Shown in pieces: positions 6,958-17,524 of a stretch of 64,000 nucleotides of DNA. How positions within the stretch are numbered: position 1 is the stretch's first letter; each line of letters opens with the position of its first letter. The notes under the pieces are model-generated. The model was not told where the DNA came from. It saw only the letters and a program-made list of their open reading frames with translations, and did not search any database. A program made the position numbers and the translations under genes. The stretch comes from Lentzea kentuckyensis (lineage in GTDB: Bacteria > Actinomycetota > Actinomycetes > Mycobacteriales > Pseudonocardiaceae). The stretch is taken from NCBI RefSeq assembly GCF_002150765.1, contig NZ_MUYM01000017.1, positions 62,001 to 126,000 on the forward strand, given 5' to 3'.

Positions 6958-9900
6958 TCATGACACGGGGACTCCGCAATCCCGATAAGCATTGGCGGCC
7001 AATAGTTCCGCCTCCGCCGCGCCGTCGATGTCACCGGTCGCTCGGCGTACTTCCGCGAGTGCCTGGAGTGACTGTCCCTCCAGATGCCGCTGGTGATACC
7101 GGCTGTGCGTGGCGACGGACTCCTCCGCGCACCGCAGCGCCTCCTCCGTCTCGCCGAGCGCGAGGTGCAGCAACGCGCGCTCCTTGAGTTCATTTCCCGC
7201 GTACAGGAGGTGGTCGGCGTCGAGACGTGCCCGCACTTCGCTCAGATGGTGCGCCGCGTTCTCGTAGTCGCCGAGTTTGCGATACGCCCGCGCGGCCGAC
7301 CAGTGAGCGGTGATCCGGTATTCGGTCATCTTCTCGCTGTCCACGATCTTGAGCTGCAGCTGTACGGCTGCCAACGCGTCTTCATGTGCGTCGCAGTCGT
7401 CGAACAGGTCGGCCAACGCGTGCAGGGCGTCGAGCTCCTCCTCGAAACTGGACCGCAGCCGCACCTCGTCGAGCACGTCGATCATGAGGTCGAACGCCTC
7501 GTCGACCTGGCGGAGCCCCAGCTTCGCCCGCACGGCGGCGATGGTGCCGATCGTGAGCTGCCGGGGGTGCCCGAGGTCTGCCTGCAGTGCGACGTACGCG
7601 GCCTGGTGCGCCAGCACGTCCGGAAACCGGCCCAGTTCGGTGTAGACGCCGTTCAGCGAGGCGTGGGCGTGTCCGCGCACTCCTGGCGAGTTGCTGAGCT
7701 CCAGCGCCCTGAGCAGTGACTTCTCCGCGCCGAGGAGGTCGGGAATGTTGAACGACATCGCGGCGATGGCGAGCAGGACCAGGGCCTGGCCTTCGGTCTC
7801 ACCTCGCTGCTCGTCGATCGCGAGCGCCTGGTGCTGGTGATGGAGTGCGGCCTTCACATCCCCGGCCGCGCGGCACACCCCTCCCAGGACCCTGTGCGCG
7901 GACGCCTGGACCCGCAGGTCGCCCATCCCCACGGCCAGGCCGAGCGCCACGTCCGTGAGCTCCTTGGCCCGCACGAAGTCGCCCTGGGAGAAACGGTAGA
8001 TCGCGTAGGAGAGGTCCGCGTTGGCGATCAGCACGTCCTCACCGGACTCGTGGGCCGCTCGGTCCCGGATCTCGCACAACGCCGACCAGTTCGTGTCGTC
8101 GCGGGTCTCGTAGCAGTAGCCGGTGAGCACGGCAGCGATCTCGTTGGCGGGCCAGTACTCGCGTCGCTCGGTCGCGACCACCACGGTCGAGACCAGGTTC
8201 TGGTACTCGGCGGTCATCCACGCGAATGCCTCGTCCGGTGTCTTCAGCACCACGTCGGGCAACTGGGTCGTGGTGGTGGAGAGCGGGAACCGTCGCTGGT
8301 CTGGGAACAGCAGCTCAGCCGCGTCGTTGGTCATGCGGCGGTAGAAGTCGTACAGCCGTGTGATGGCCTCGTCGGCCTCCTCGCTCGTGCACCGTTCACG
8401 CGCGTACACCCGCAACAGGTCATGCAGGGCGAAGCGGGTGCCGTGCTGTTCGACGAGATGGACGCCAACGAGCTGGTTGAGGTGACGGCGGACGTTGGGC
8501 AGGCCGGCGATCACGGCGGCGTCGTTGGCGGTGAAGTCCGCGCCGGGCAGCAATCCCAGTCGCCGCAGCACCAGCCGCGCGTCCTCGGGCAGCGAGGAGT
8601 AGCTCTCGTCGAAGACGACGCTGACCGCGGCCGCGGGGTCGCCGGGCACCGCCAGCTCCCCGAGCCGGTCGTCGTCGAGGTGCGCGACCTTGTCCGCGAT
8701 GGTCATCATCTCCTGCGCGCCCAGGTCCGCGGCCGCGATGCGCAGGGCCAGCGGCAGCCCACCGCACAACCGCACCAGCGCTGCCGCGGCGTTCGCCTCG
8801 GCCCGCACGCGCTCCTCGCCGAGCACCCGTTCCAGCAGCCGCGTGCCGCCGTCGTCGCTCAGCGTCGGCAACCGCAGGAGCTCCGCGTCGTGCAGAGCCA
8901 GCCCGCGCAGGTCACCGCGGCTGGTGACGATCGCCAGCACTCCGGCGGACGCGGGCAGCAGCGGCCGCACCTGCTCGGCGTTCGCGGCGTTGTCCAGCAC
9001 CAGCAACAACTTCCGGTCCGCGACCAGCGAGCGGTAGAGCGCCACCTGTTCGTCCAGGCCGACCGGCACGGACTCGACGCCCAGCCCCTTGAGCACGAGG
9101 GTCAACGCCTCCTGCGGCGTCATCGCCCGCACCGGGTCCTGGCCGCGCAGGTTCACGAAGACCTGCCCGTCCTCGAAGCGCCCGGCAATCCGGTGCGCGA
9201 AGTGCACGGCGAGCGACGTCTTGCCCACCCCGCCGGTGCCCGTGACGACCAGCACCCGCGCCGCGCTCGCGGCAAGCCGTTCGACGTCCCCCTCACGCCC
9301 GACGAACGTCGTCAGCTCCGGCGGCAGCTGCCGGGGTGTGGGCACCTTCTCCTTCGGCGACCCGACCTCGCCGCGCAGGATCTGTTCGTGCAACTCCCGC
9401 AGCGCGGGCGCCGGATCGATCCCCAGTTCCTCCGCCAGCATCTCGCTGACCTGCCGATACGCCGCGAGCGCGCCGGCCTGCTGCCCGGACCGGTACAGCG
9501 CGAGCATCAGATGGCCCCAGAACCTGTCGCGCAACGGATGCCTGCGGGTGAGGTCCTGCAGCTCCGGGACCAGCTCCGCCGACCGCCCCGTCGTGAGGTC
9601 CTTTTCGATCCGCTTCTCCAGCGCGGCGAGCTGCTCCTCGATCAGCAGGGGCACCTCGTCGCGGTGCAGCGACTCCGAGGCGACGTTGCCCAGCACCGGC
9701 CCGCGCCACAACGCCAGCGCGCCCTCGAACTCCTGGTGCGCGACCAGCTCGCGGAACCGCGCGAGGTCGAGCTGCTCGGACGCGACCTCGGCCACGTATC
9801 CGCCGATCTCGGTGCGCACGCAGTTCGCCTCACCAAGCGCCTGCCGCAGCCGCATCACCACTGTGTGCAGCGTCTTGTGCGCCCGGTCGAGATCCGGCGG

Positions 9901-10065
9901 CTCGCCCTCCCACACCCGCTCGACCAGCTCGTCGACCGACACGAACTGGTTGGCGCGCAACAACAACGTCGCGAGGAGCACACGTCCGCGCCCAGCAGGC
10001 AGGGGCACTGGCTCGCCGTCGAGCAGCACCTCCAACGGTCCCAGCACCCGGTACTCAGCTCTCAC
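6958..10065 (-). CDS. AfsR/SARP-family transcriptional regulator with NB-ARC and TPR domains
   Basis: This is a 1035-aa multidomain regulator. Residues 1-95 form an OmpR-type winged-helix DNA-binding domain, and about 96-235 a bacterial transcriptional activation domain. About 255-540 is an NB-ARC STAND ATPase with Walker A GTGGVGKTS, LLLVLDNAANAEQV as Walker B, and GGLPLALRIAA. The remainder is helical TPR-like repeats. Relatives such as AfsR integrate signals to switch on secondary metabolism or morphogenesis. No biosynthetic cluster is in the window, so the target is unknown. The GTG start at 10065 sits 8 bases after a TAGACT -10 element, suggesting a leaderless mRNA. Confidence 0.88.
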   Translation of the reverse strand: MRAEYRVLGPLEVLLDGEPVPLPAGRGRVLLATLLLRANQFVSVDELVERVWEGEPPDLDRAHKTLHTVVMRLRQALGEANCVRTEIGGYVAEVASEQLDLARFRELVAHQEFEGALALWRGPVLGNVASESLHRDEVPLLIEEQLAALEKRIEKDLTTGRSAELVPELQDLTRRHPLRDRFWGHLMLALYRSGQQAGALAAYRQVSEMLAEELGIDPAPALRELHEQILRGEVGSPKEKVPTPRQLPPELTTFVGREGDVERLAASAARVLVVTGTGGVGKTSLAVHFAHRIAGRFEDGQVFVNLRGQDPVRAMTPQEALTLVLKGLGVESVPVGLDEQVALYRSLVADRKLLLVLDNAANAEQVRPLLPASAGVLAIVTSRGDLRGLALHDAELLRLPTLSDDGGTRLLERVLGEERVRAEANAAAALVRLCGGLPLALRIAAADLGAQEMMTIADKVAHLDDDRLGELAVPGDPAAAVSVVFDESYSSLPEDARLVLRRLGLLPGADFTANDAAVIAGLPNVRRHLNQLVGVHLVEQHGTRFALHDLLRVYARERCTSEEADEAITRLYDFYRRMTNDAAELLFPDQRRFPLSTTTTQLPDVVLKTPDEAFAWMTAEYQNLVSTVVVATERREYWPANEIAAVLTGYCYETRDDTNWSALCEIRDRAAHESGEDVLIANADLSYAIYRFSQGDFVRAKELTDVALGLAVGMGDLRVQASAHRVLGGVCRAAGDVKAALHHQHQALAIDEQRGETEGQALVLLAIAAMSFNIPDLLGAEKSLLRALELSNSPGVRGHAHASLNGVYTELGRFPDVLAHQAAYVALQADLGHPRQLTIGTIAAVRAKLGLRQVDEAFDLMIDVLDEVRLRSSFEEELDALHALADLFDDCDAHEDALAAVQLQLKIVDSEKMTEYRITAHWSAARAYRKLGDYENAAHHLSEVRARLDADHLLYAGNELKERALLHLALGETEEALRCAEESVATHSRYHQRHLEGQSLQALAEVRRATGDIDGAAEAELLAANAYRDCGVPVS

Positions 10066-10073
10066 GCCGCGGA

Positions 10074-10079
10074 AGTCTA
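10074..10079 (-). promoter_or_regulatory. -10 element (TAGACT) of the AfsR-like gene, leaderless type
   Basis: On the minus strand TAGACT is followed after 8 bases by the GTG start codon, with no ribosome site. This is the usual geometry of an actinobacterial leaderless promoter. No convincing -35 hexamer is visible. Confidence 0.45.
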
Positions 10080-10138
10080 GGTGCGCGAGGTGAGACGCGC
10101 GGTCGACGCGGGCCCCGGCGCGATGCCAGCCTCACCTC

Positions 10139-10930
10139 ATGCAGGCAGTGAGCAGGACAGCGTTGTGGGTCGCGTCGATGCGAGCAACCGAGGCCGCCCG
10201 CCCGGACCGGTTGCACAACGACCCTCTCGCCGCGGCCGTGGTGGCCTCCGCCGCGGAACAAATCCCGCCGGCCCCACCGGGCGCGGCCGAGTTCATGGCC
10301 GTCCGCACCCGCTTCTACGACAACTTCGTGCTGTCCGCGGACGCGTCGCAGGTGGTCGTGCTCGCCGCTGGCCTGGACGCCCGCGCGTTCCGCCTGCCCT
10401 GGCCGGCCGACGTCCGCCTGTTCGAACTGGACCTGCCAGAACTCCTCGACTTCAAGGCCACCCTGATAGCCGACGCGGCCCTGGTTGCCGCATGTTCGCG
10501 GGTCGTGGTGCCGATCGACCTGCGCGACGGCTGGCCGGCGGCACTGACCGCCGCCGGCTTCTCCCCCGAGCGACCCACCGCGTGGATCGCCGAGGGCCTG
10601 CTGCAGTACCTGACAGAGCCGGACAAGAAACGCCTGCTGGACGCGATCTCAGCACTCTCGGAGCCCGGCAGCCGGTTCGCGTTCGACCACATGGGCACCT
10701 CGGCCGACGGACGCGAGGCGGTGGTGGACGCGCTGGCCCGGATCCGCGGCATGGGCGCGGAGTTCGTGGCGACCGTCGACGACCCGGCGCTGTGGCTGGC
10801 CGCGCACGGCTGGACCGTGTCGACGGATCGGGTGCCGGCGCTCGCTGAGGCTTACGGGCGGCCGCTGCCGGACTTCATGGATCCGGCGGCGTCGAACGCG
10901 ACCGCGCTCTGCACGGCCGAGCTGGCCTGA
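10139..10930 (+). CDS. Class I SAM-dependent methyltransferase, leucine carboxyl methyltransferase-like (TIGR00027 type)
   Basis: This 263-aa protein has the hallmarks of the actinobacterial LCM-like group, common in mycobacteria. These are RALWVA-type start SRTALWVASMRATE, then RTRFYDNF, SAM motif I VVLAAGLDARAFRL, the acidic loop ELDLPELLDFK, and WIAEGLLQYL. Substrates of this family are mostly unknown; some act on natural products. The ATG at 10139 has no clear ribosome site. It is divergent from the AfsR-like regulator with a 73-base gap, so that regulator could control it. Immediately downstream is a gene remnant. Confidence 0.8.
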   Translation: MQAVSRTALWVASMRATEAARPDRLHNDPLAAAVVASAAEQIPPAPPGAAEFMAVRTRFYDNFVLSADASQVVVLAAGLDARAFRLPWPADVRLFELDLPELLDFKATLIADAALVAACSRVVVPIDLRDGWPAALTAAGFSPERPTAWIAEGLLQYLTEPDKKRLLDAISALSEPGSRFAFDHMGTSADGREAVVDALARIRGMGAEFVATVDDPALWLAAHGWTVSTDRVPALAEAYGRPLPDFMDPAASNATALCTAELA

Positions 10931-11075
10931 TCGGGCATCCGAAGTTCCAGCCCGACGTGCCCGAATCGACGATCAACGAGGCTCTGCGCGTCCAGAACTC
11001 GCACCTCGCGCGAGTCGAGGTGATCACTTACCAGGAGTTGCTGGATGCCGCAGAGCGCTCGTTGTCGCCAGATGC

Positions 11076-11078
<3 letters not shown>
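10930..11078 (+). pseudogene. Remnant resembling the C-terminus of a Shedu/DUF4263 anti-phage protein
   Basis: In the frame of position 10930 the bases after the methyltransferase stop encode IGHPKFQPDVPEST, then LRVQNSHLARVEVITYQELL and DAAERSL. There is no start codon for this frame. Shedu/DUF4263 proteins end with a similar pattern: an IG-R/H turn, N-S-x-L, then I/V-E-V-x-T-Y-x-x-L-L-x-x-A. About 50 residues remain and the rest is gone, replaced by the methyltransferase on the left and the ychF end on the right. Family recognition is from memory of the motif and is moderate. Confidence 0.45.
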
Positions 11079-12155
<1,077 letters not shown>

Positions 12156-12163
12156 GGGGAGCG

Positions 12164-12169
12164 AGTCTA
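12164..12169 (-). promoter_or_regulatory. -10 element (TAGACT) of ychF, leaderless type
   Basis: TAGACT on the minus strand lies 8 bases before the ychF GTG start and no Shine-Dalgarno is present. A GGACAC that could be part of a -35 lies about 15-16 bases further upstream. The geometry supports a leaderless transcript. Confidence 0.45.
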
Positions 12170-12235
12170 CGGCAGACGACGGTCGTGTCCGATTCCCGCG
12201 AGCCATCGGCCGTTCCCGCTGGCAGGATCGACGGC

Positions 12236-13522
12236 ATGGTCATTGACGAAGAACACGCCTACCGGGTCTGCGCCGCACGTGACGCCCGGTTCGACGGGTG
12301 CTTCATCCACGCGGTCCGCACGACCGGCATCTACTGCCGGCCGTCGTGCCCCGCGGTGACCCCGAAGCGCCGGAACAGCCAGTTCTTCCTGACCGCCGCC
12401 GCCGCGCAGTCGGCCGGCTTCCGCGCCTGCCGCCGGTGCCTCCCGGACGCCGTGCCGGGCTCGCCGGAGTGGAACCTCCGCGCCGACCTGGCCGGCCGCG
12501 CGATGCGCCTGATCAGCGACGGCGTCGTCGAACGCGACGGCGTGACCGGCCTGGCCTCCCGCCTGGGCTACTCGGAACGCCACCTCACCCGAGTGCTGAC
12601 CTCCGAACTGGGCGCCGGACCGCTGGCCCTGGCCCGCGCCCACCGCGCGCACGCCGCACGGTTGCTCATCGAGACGACCGAACTGCCGTTCGCGGACATC
12701 GCGTTCGCCGCGGGCTTCGCGTCCGTGCGGCAGTTCAACGACACCATCCGCATGGTGTTCGCCTCGACGCCGTCCGACATGCGCGGCCGCGGCAAGACCC
12801 CGGTCGGCACGCCAGGCCGGATCGTGCTGCGACTCCCCTACCGACCGCCGTTCGACGCAGACGGCCTGTTGCTGCACTTCCGCGCGAACGCGCTGCCGGG
12901 CGTGGAAGAGGTGACGTCCGATTCCTACGCACGGACGTTGTCGCTGCCACACGGCGAAGCAACTGTCCGGCTGACGTTCCCGGCAGACCACGTCCTGTGC
13001 TCGCTGAGGCTGGCCGACGTCCGCGACCTGGGCGCCGCCGTCTCCCGCGTGCGCCGCCTGCTGGACCTCGACGCCGACCCGGTCGCCGTGGACACGTTCC
13101 TGAGCGCCGACCCGATCATCGGCCCGCTGGTCCGCGCGGTCCCCGGCATCCGCGTGCCGGGCAGCGTCGACGGCGCCGAAACCCTGCTCCGCCTGGTGGC
13201 CCCGTTCGCGGGCGTGCCGCTGCAGATCCCGGACGGCACCCTGACCCACCTCTACTCGGCGGGGGACCACCCCGTCACCGAGGCACTGGCAAGCGGCAGA
13301 CTCGCCATCGACGTGGGCCGCTCGCCGGAAGACCTGACCGAAGAACTGGCACCCCTGGTCGGCACTTCCGTCGCCGACGAGGTAGCCATGCGAGTCCTGG
13401 GCGCTCCGGACGTGCTGGTGCTCCCGCCGGACTCACCACACCTGGCTTCCCACGGCCCCGAGTGGCGGCCGTGGCGCTCCTACGCCGGAGCACACCTGAC
13501 GAGGAAGGCAGCAACATCATGA
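12236..13522 (+). CDS. Ada-AlkA fusion: methyl-sensing AraC regulator with a degenerate 3-methyladenine glycosylase domain
   Basis: About 428 residues. The first ~75 are the Ada metal-binding domain with four Cys (DGCFIHAV, IYCRPSCPA, FRACRRCLPD) that can accept methyl groups from phosphotriesters. Next is an AraC-type HTH pair (GLASRLGYSERHLTRVL, FADIAFAAGFASVRQFND). From about residue 200 there is an AlkA-like domain. Its usual VLGQQVS helix is missing, and the GIGPWTA hairpin is replaced by VGTSVADEVAM; only ALG-A-D, an Asp in LPPDSP and WRPWRSYA remain. Glycosylase activity is doubtful. I prefer the ATG at 12236 over GTG 12185. It overlaps ogt by 4 bases (ATGA). Confidence 0.85.
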   Translation: MVIDEEHAYRVCAARDARFDGCFIHAVRTTGIYCRPSCPAVTPKRRNSQFFLTAAAAQSAGFRACRRCLPDAVPGSPEWNLRADLAGRAMRLISDGVVERDGVTGLASRLGYSERHLTRVLTSELGAGPLALARAHRAHAARLLIETTELPFADIAFAAGFASVRQFNDTIRMVFASTPSDMRGRGKTPVGTPGRIVLRLPYRPPFDADGLLLHFRANALPGVEEVTSDSYARTLSLPHGEATVRLTFPADHVLCSLRLADVRDLGAAVSRVRRLLDLDADPVAVDTFLSADPIIGPLVRAVPGIRVPGSVDGAETLLRLVAPFAGVPLQIPDGTLTHLYSAGDHPVTEALASGRLAIDVGRSPEDLTEELAPLVGTSVADEVAMRVLGAPDVLVLPPDSPHLASHGPEWRPWRSYAGAHLTRKAATS

Positions 13523-14016
13523 GCGTCGCACACACGTCCACTGTGGACACCCCGGCGGGGCCGTTCACCGTGATCGTCGCGCCGGACGGAGCGGTGCTGG
13601 CGAGCGGCTGGACCGACGACATCGCCCTGCTGACCCCCCAGATCCACGCGTCCCTGATGCCGTCCGACCTCTCTCCGCGCCCCGACCTGGGCGACGTCAC
13701 CAAGGCCGTGATCGCCTACCACGAAGGCGACCTGACCTCGATCGACACCATCGAGGTCCGCCAGAAGTCCGGCCCGTTCCTGCAACACGCGTGGGACGTC
13801 CTGCGCACCGTCAAGGCCGGCGAACCCGTGACCTACAGCGAGTACGCCGAACTCTCCGGCCGCCCGGCAGCAATCCGCGCCGCGGCCTCGGCCTGCGCAC
13901 GCAACTCGGCGGCGCTCTTCGTGCCGTGCCACCGCGTGATCCGAATCGGCGGCAACCTGGGCGGCTTCCGCTGGGGCCTGGACGTCAAGCGCTGGCTGCT
14001 GGCCCACGAGGCCTAA
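13519..14016 (+). CDS. ogt: Methylated-DNA-protein cysteine methyltransferase
   Basis: This 165-aa suicide enzyme removes O6-alkyl groups from guanine. The active site VPCHRVIRIGG is present, preceded by an AraC-like helix region GRPAAIRAAASACARNS, where the arginine finger is expected. TYSEYAELSG marks the DNA-binding winged helix, and the end FRWGLDVKRWLL fits the family. It overlaps the Ada-AlkA gene by ATGA, so the two are translationally coupled as an adaptive response operon. The stop overlaps the end of the convergent zinc-ribbon gene by four bases. Confidence 0.93.
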   Translation: MSVAHTSTVDTPAGPFTVIVAPDGAVLASGWTDDIALLTPQIHASLMPSDLSPRPDLGDVTKAVIAYHEGDLTSIDTIEVRQKSGPFLQHAWDVLRTVKAGEPVTYSEYAELSGRPAAIRAAASACARNSAALFVPCHRVIRIGGNLGGFRWGLDVKRWLLAHEA

Positions 14017-14504
14017 CCGACGAGGTTGATCTCCGGCGCGGACCCGGTCAACAGCTCCGTCCCGCACCGCGGGCACGAACTCACGACGGGGGCCGCGCCA
14101 GACGTCAACTCCCCTTCGATGCCGAGCCAGTCGTCAACCCTGTTGTCCCGGCAGTTGTGACAGCCAGCGCGGTAGTGCACCTTGGCCCACGGCTGGACGG
14201 GCAACTCCGAAGCGCGGATCTCCGGCTCCCTCGGGTCGCTGAACGGCGCCCACCAGAACGAAACACGCCAGCGCAGCCTGCGCTCGCTCCCGTGATCCGT
14301 CATGTCACACCCGCTGATGCGGATGGGGGCAAGGTGCTCGTTGTCGGCGCAGAGGCCGTACGGCGTGCCGTGCTGGAGCTGCACGAGGCGGGCAACGCGT
14401 TGGCACACAAAGCAGTCATGGGAGTAGTCGAGCCGGTTCGACCACACGAAGTGGGCGGCCGGGGTAACCGTGACGCGCGCGGTGACTTCCACGTGGGACA
14501 GCAC
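14013..14504 (-). CDS. Hypothetical protein with CxxC zinc-binding motifs
   Basis: This 163-aa product is not assigned to a family. It holds three CxxC pairs (CFVC near residue 31, CHNC near 114, CPRC near 143) plus other Cys/His, which suggests one or two zinc ribbons. Between them is a beta-rich stretch rich in Trp (RWRVSFWWAPFSD, VQPWAKVHY). No signal peptide or membrane span is seen. GTG start at 14504. It is convergent with ogt, sharing 4 bases at the stops. It has its own transcription unit in a DNA-repair neighbourhood; no function is inferred. Confidence 0.6.
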   Translation of the reverse strand: MLSHVEVTARVTVTPAAHFVWSNRLDYSHDCFVCQRVARLVQLQHGTPYGLCADNEHLAPIRISGCDMTDHGSERRLRWRVSFWWAPFSDPREPEIRASELPVQPWAKVHYRAGCHNCRDNRVDDWLGIEGELTSGAAPVVSSCPRCGTELLTGSAPEINLVG

Positions 14505-14647
14505 GGGCCGAGGTTAGAGGGTCGAGCACACGAGTGCGATCTGGGTGAGACGCGGACGGGTTGGCATGAGCTCGCCGCCCACGCAAGCCGACCCGCACGG
14601 TGCCAACCCGACCAGCCCCCACAACGCAAGCCACCCCACACGAACCC

Positions 14648-17524
14648 TCAGCCCAGCGAAACCTCAAGCGTCGACCCAGACCGAGCCTTCCGAACCCTCA
14701 ACCGAGTAGGAATCCGCTGCCGCAACTCCTCCACATGCGACACCAGCCCAACCACCCGCCCCCCAGCCCGCAACTCGTCCAAAGTGTTCATCACGATGTC
14801 CAAGGTGTCGGAGTCCAAAGTCCCGAACCCCTCATCCACGAACAACGTGTCCAGCAACGCCCCGCCGGTCTCGTTGGCCACCACATCGGCCAACCCCAAA
14901 GCCAGCGACAACGACGCGAGGAACGACTCGCCACCGGACAAGGTCTTGGCCGGACGAGACCGCCCCGAGTAGTCGTCCAGAACGTCCAGGTTCAACCCAC
15001 CGCGCGTGCCACGGGCCCCCGCCGAGTCGGAGTGCACGAAGCTGTACCGCCCCTGACTCATCCGGTGCAGCCGAGCCGAGGCGGCCACGGCCACCTCCTC
15101 CAGGCGCGCAGCGAGTACGTACGACCGCAGCGTCATCTTCTTGGAGTTCTGCCCGCGGCCGTTGATCACGTCGGTCAACGCGTCGAGCTCCGCGTACGAG
15201 GCCTCCAAAGGCTCCAACGACTTCCACTCCGCGCGCAGTCGAGCGGCCAACTCGCTCACGCGTTCGAACGCGGCGCGGGCTCGGGCCAGGCGGGTCGCGG
15301 CCGAGGACGCTGCGGCGCGGGCGGACGAGGCGGCGGCGGTCACCTCGTTCAGGTCCACCTCGGTGGCCGGGTCCACCTCGGCCAGTTCTTCCAGGGTCGC
15401 CAGGGCTGAGGCGCGGGCGCGTTCCCAGGCCGCGATTCGCTCGTCCAGCGCCTGGAGTTTGACCGCGGGCCGGGCGGCCGACAGGGCCGCGTCCACGTCC
15501 GGGAAGCCGGCCTCGGCGGCCAGAGCCGCTACCGACGCCTGCTGTTCCTCGACGCGCGCTAGGGCGGCGTCGCGGGCTGCGCGGCGGTCGGCCAGTTCCA
15601 GCAACGCCTTCGAGAGCCGCAGCAGGTGGTCGCGGCGGGTCAGGACGTCTTCGTGTTCGCCGCGGGCCTTGTCCAGGCGGGTGCCGCGTTCCGACACGAC
15701 CGCGACCAGCGACGTGTGTTCGGTGCGGAGGCCTACCAGGTCCTGTTCGACCTGGGCCTTCTCGGCGCCCAGCTCTCTGGTCTTGGCTTCCAGGCCGACG
15801 AACTCGTTCTGGCGCTGCGAACGGGTGCGGGCCAACTCCAGCGCGGCGCGGTACTCCGCCAGCACGAACGCCGGCTCGTCGGAGCCCAGGGCTTCCCAGC
15901 AGGCCTGGATGCGCAGCTCGGCGGCGTGGGCGGCGCGTTCGGCCTCGGTGCGGCGGTCGAGGGCCTGCTGTTCGTCGTGGGCCGCTTCCTCCTCGTCGGT
16001 CGCGTCGACGCCGCCCAGCATCGGTTGCGCGGGGGCGGGGTGCGACGGCGAGCCGCAGACCGCGCAGGGTTTGCCGCGTTTCAGGGCCGCGGCCAGTTCG
16101 ATGGCCATGTTCTCGAGGCGCTGGTGGCGGACCTGCTGGAGGACGTCCTTGGCCTTCTGGTGGACGTCGATGGCCTGGTGCAGCTCCTTTTTGGTGCGCT
16201 CCAACGCAACTCCGGCGTCCGGCAGGGCTGACGCGGCGTCCGCGCGGGCTTTCAGGCCCTCCAGCCGCGCCGAGGCCTCCGCGGCCGCGTCGAGCTGCTG
16301 GCGGCACTGCGCCAGGCGTTCGGGCAGCACCTCGAGTTCGGCGTTCAGGGCCAGCAGGCGGCGTTCTACCTGGTACGACGAGTTCTTCAGCACCGACAGC
16401 TTGCGCACGTCGGCCTGCTGGCGTTCGGCCTCCGCGGCCAGTTCGCCCAGGCCACCGGCTTCCTCGCGGTAACGCTCGGCGTCCTCCCGCAGCTCCGAAC
16501 CCGAATAACCCAGGCGCTCCAACGATTCGAAAGCGCGAGTCTCGTCACGAAGAGCGAACTCGTAGGACTGCTGGAGTTTCGCGATCTCACCGAAGGCCGG
16601 CACGACCGGGATCGCGCGCCGGGCCGCGTCGCGTTCGGCGAACCACGACGCCGAGTCGGCGTCTTCCACGCGAGCCAGCAGGTCGCGGGCCTCGCGGACG
16701 CGGCGGATCTGGTCGGCGTGCACGCGGGCCTGGGCCAGCAGGGCGTCCGCACCGTCGGCCACGCCGGCCGTTTCGACGGACAGCTCCTCGGCCTCGGACA
16801 CCGCGAGAGAAAGCCGCTCCAGCACCGATTCCAGCCAGCCCGGCTCGAACGACGGCTCCTCCGAAGCCGCCTCGGCCACGCGGTGCATCAGCTCGGAGGC
16901 GCCCTGACGGCGCTCCTCCAGCACGCGACCGGCCACGACCCGCTTGTCGCGGAACCACTTCTCGACGTCGAGGAACCGCTCAGTGCCGAAGAGCTTCTCC
17001 AGCAACACCTCGCGTTCGGCCGTGTCCGAGCGCAAAAATCGCGCGAACTCGCCCTGCGGCAGCAACACGACCTGGAAGAACTGCTCGTACGACATGCCGA
17101 GCATGTCCTCGACGGCGCGCGCCACGTCGTCGATGCGGGTGATGCCCTCGCCCTCCCAGCCTTCGAGCCAGGTCAGCGAGGCCTTCGCGGGCTGCGTGGT
17201 GAAGCCGCCGCCGCGCTTCTTCGGGCGGTCGAACTCCGGCGAGCGCACGATCCGGAACCGCCGCGACTGCACGGTGAGCTCCAGCGAAACCGACGTCGGC
17301 ACCTCGGGATCGGCGTACTCGCAACGCAGCTTCTTCACGTCGCCACGCGCGCCCGGCACCCGCCCGAACAGCGCGAACGCCACCGCGTCGAGCAACGTCG
17401 TCTTGCCGGCGCCCGTGTCGCCGTGCAGCAGGAACAACCCGTCCGCGCCCAGCTCGTCGAAGTCGACCGTCTCCGGCCGCGGGTACGGGCCGAACGCGGT
17501 CAGCTCCAGGCGGTGCAGTCTCAT
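14648..17524 (-). CDS. sbcC: Nuclease SbcCD subunit C (Rad50-like SMC ATPase)
   Basis: This 958-aa protein has an N-terminal ATPase lobe with Walker A GDTGAGKTTLLDAVAFALFG, then LLPQGEFARFL typical of SbcC. Long coiled-coil arms follow. The zinc hook reads GKPCAVCGSPSHPAP (CxxC) in the middle. The C-terminal lobe has signature LSGGESFLASLSLALGLADV and Walker B DTLFVDEGFGTLD. With SbcD it cleaves hairpins and protein-blocked DNA ends. The ATG at 17524 overlaps the sbcD stop by 4 bases (ATGA), which fixes the start; further upstream in-frame codons are antisense to real sbcD sequence. Confidence 0.95.
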   Translation of the reverse strand: MRLHRLELTAFGPYPRPETVDFDELGADGLFLLHGDTGAGKTTLLDAVAFALFGRVPGARGDVKKLRCEYADPEVPTSVSLELTVQSRRFRIVRSPEFDRPKKRGGGFTTQPAKASLTWLEGWEGEGITRIDDVARAVEDMLGMSYEQFFQVVLLPQGEFARFLRSDTAEREVLLEKLFGTERFLDVEKWFRDKRVVAGRVLEERRQGASELMHRVAEAASEEPSFEPGWLESVLERLSLAVSEAEELSVETAGVADGADALLAQARVHADQIRRVREARDLLARVEDADSASWFAERDAARRAIPVVPAFGEIAKLQQSYEFALRDETRAFESLERLGYSGSELREDAERYREEAGGLGELAAEAERQQADVRKLSVLKNSSYQVERRLLALNAELEVLPERLAQCRQQLDAAAEASARLEGLKARADAASALPDAGVALERTKKELHQAIDVHQKAKDVLQQVRHQRLENMAIELAAALKRGKPCAVCGSPSHPAPAQPMLGGVDATDEEEAAHDEQQALDRRTEAERAAHAAELRIQACWEALGSDEPAFVLAEYRAALELARTRSQRQNEFVGLEAKTRELGAEKAQVEQDLVGLRTEHTSLVAVVSERGTRLDKARGEHEDVLTRRDHLLRLSKALLELADRRAARDAALARVEEQQASVAALAAEAGFPDVDAALSAARPAVKLQALDERIAAWERARASALATLEELAEVDPATEVDLNEVTAAASSARAAASSAATRLARARAAFERVSELAARLRAEWKSLEPLEASYAELDALTDVINGRGQNSKKMTLRSYVLAARLEEVAVAASARLHRMSQGRYSFVHSDSAGARGTRGGLNLDVLDDYSGRSRPAKTLSGGESFLASLSLALGLADVVANETGGALLDTLFVDEGFGTLDSDTLDIVMNTLDELRAGGRVVGLVSHVEELRQRIPTRLRVRKARSGSTLEVSLG

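Noticed and set aside
7831..10080. 749-codon open frame antisense to the AfsR-like gene
   Set aside because: It is rich in His/Gln/Arg/Val without domain pattern, fully opposite a well-supported multidomain gene; typical high-GC shadow frame.
12298..14016. 572-codon frame running through the Ada-AlkA gene into ogt
   Set aside because: Only its end from 13519 is the real ogt; the first part is an out-of-frame shadow of Ada-AlkA.
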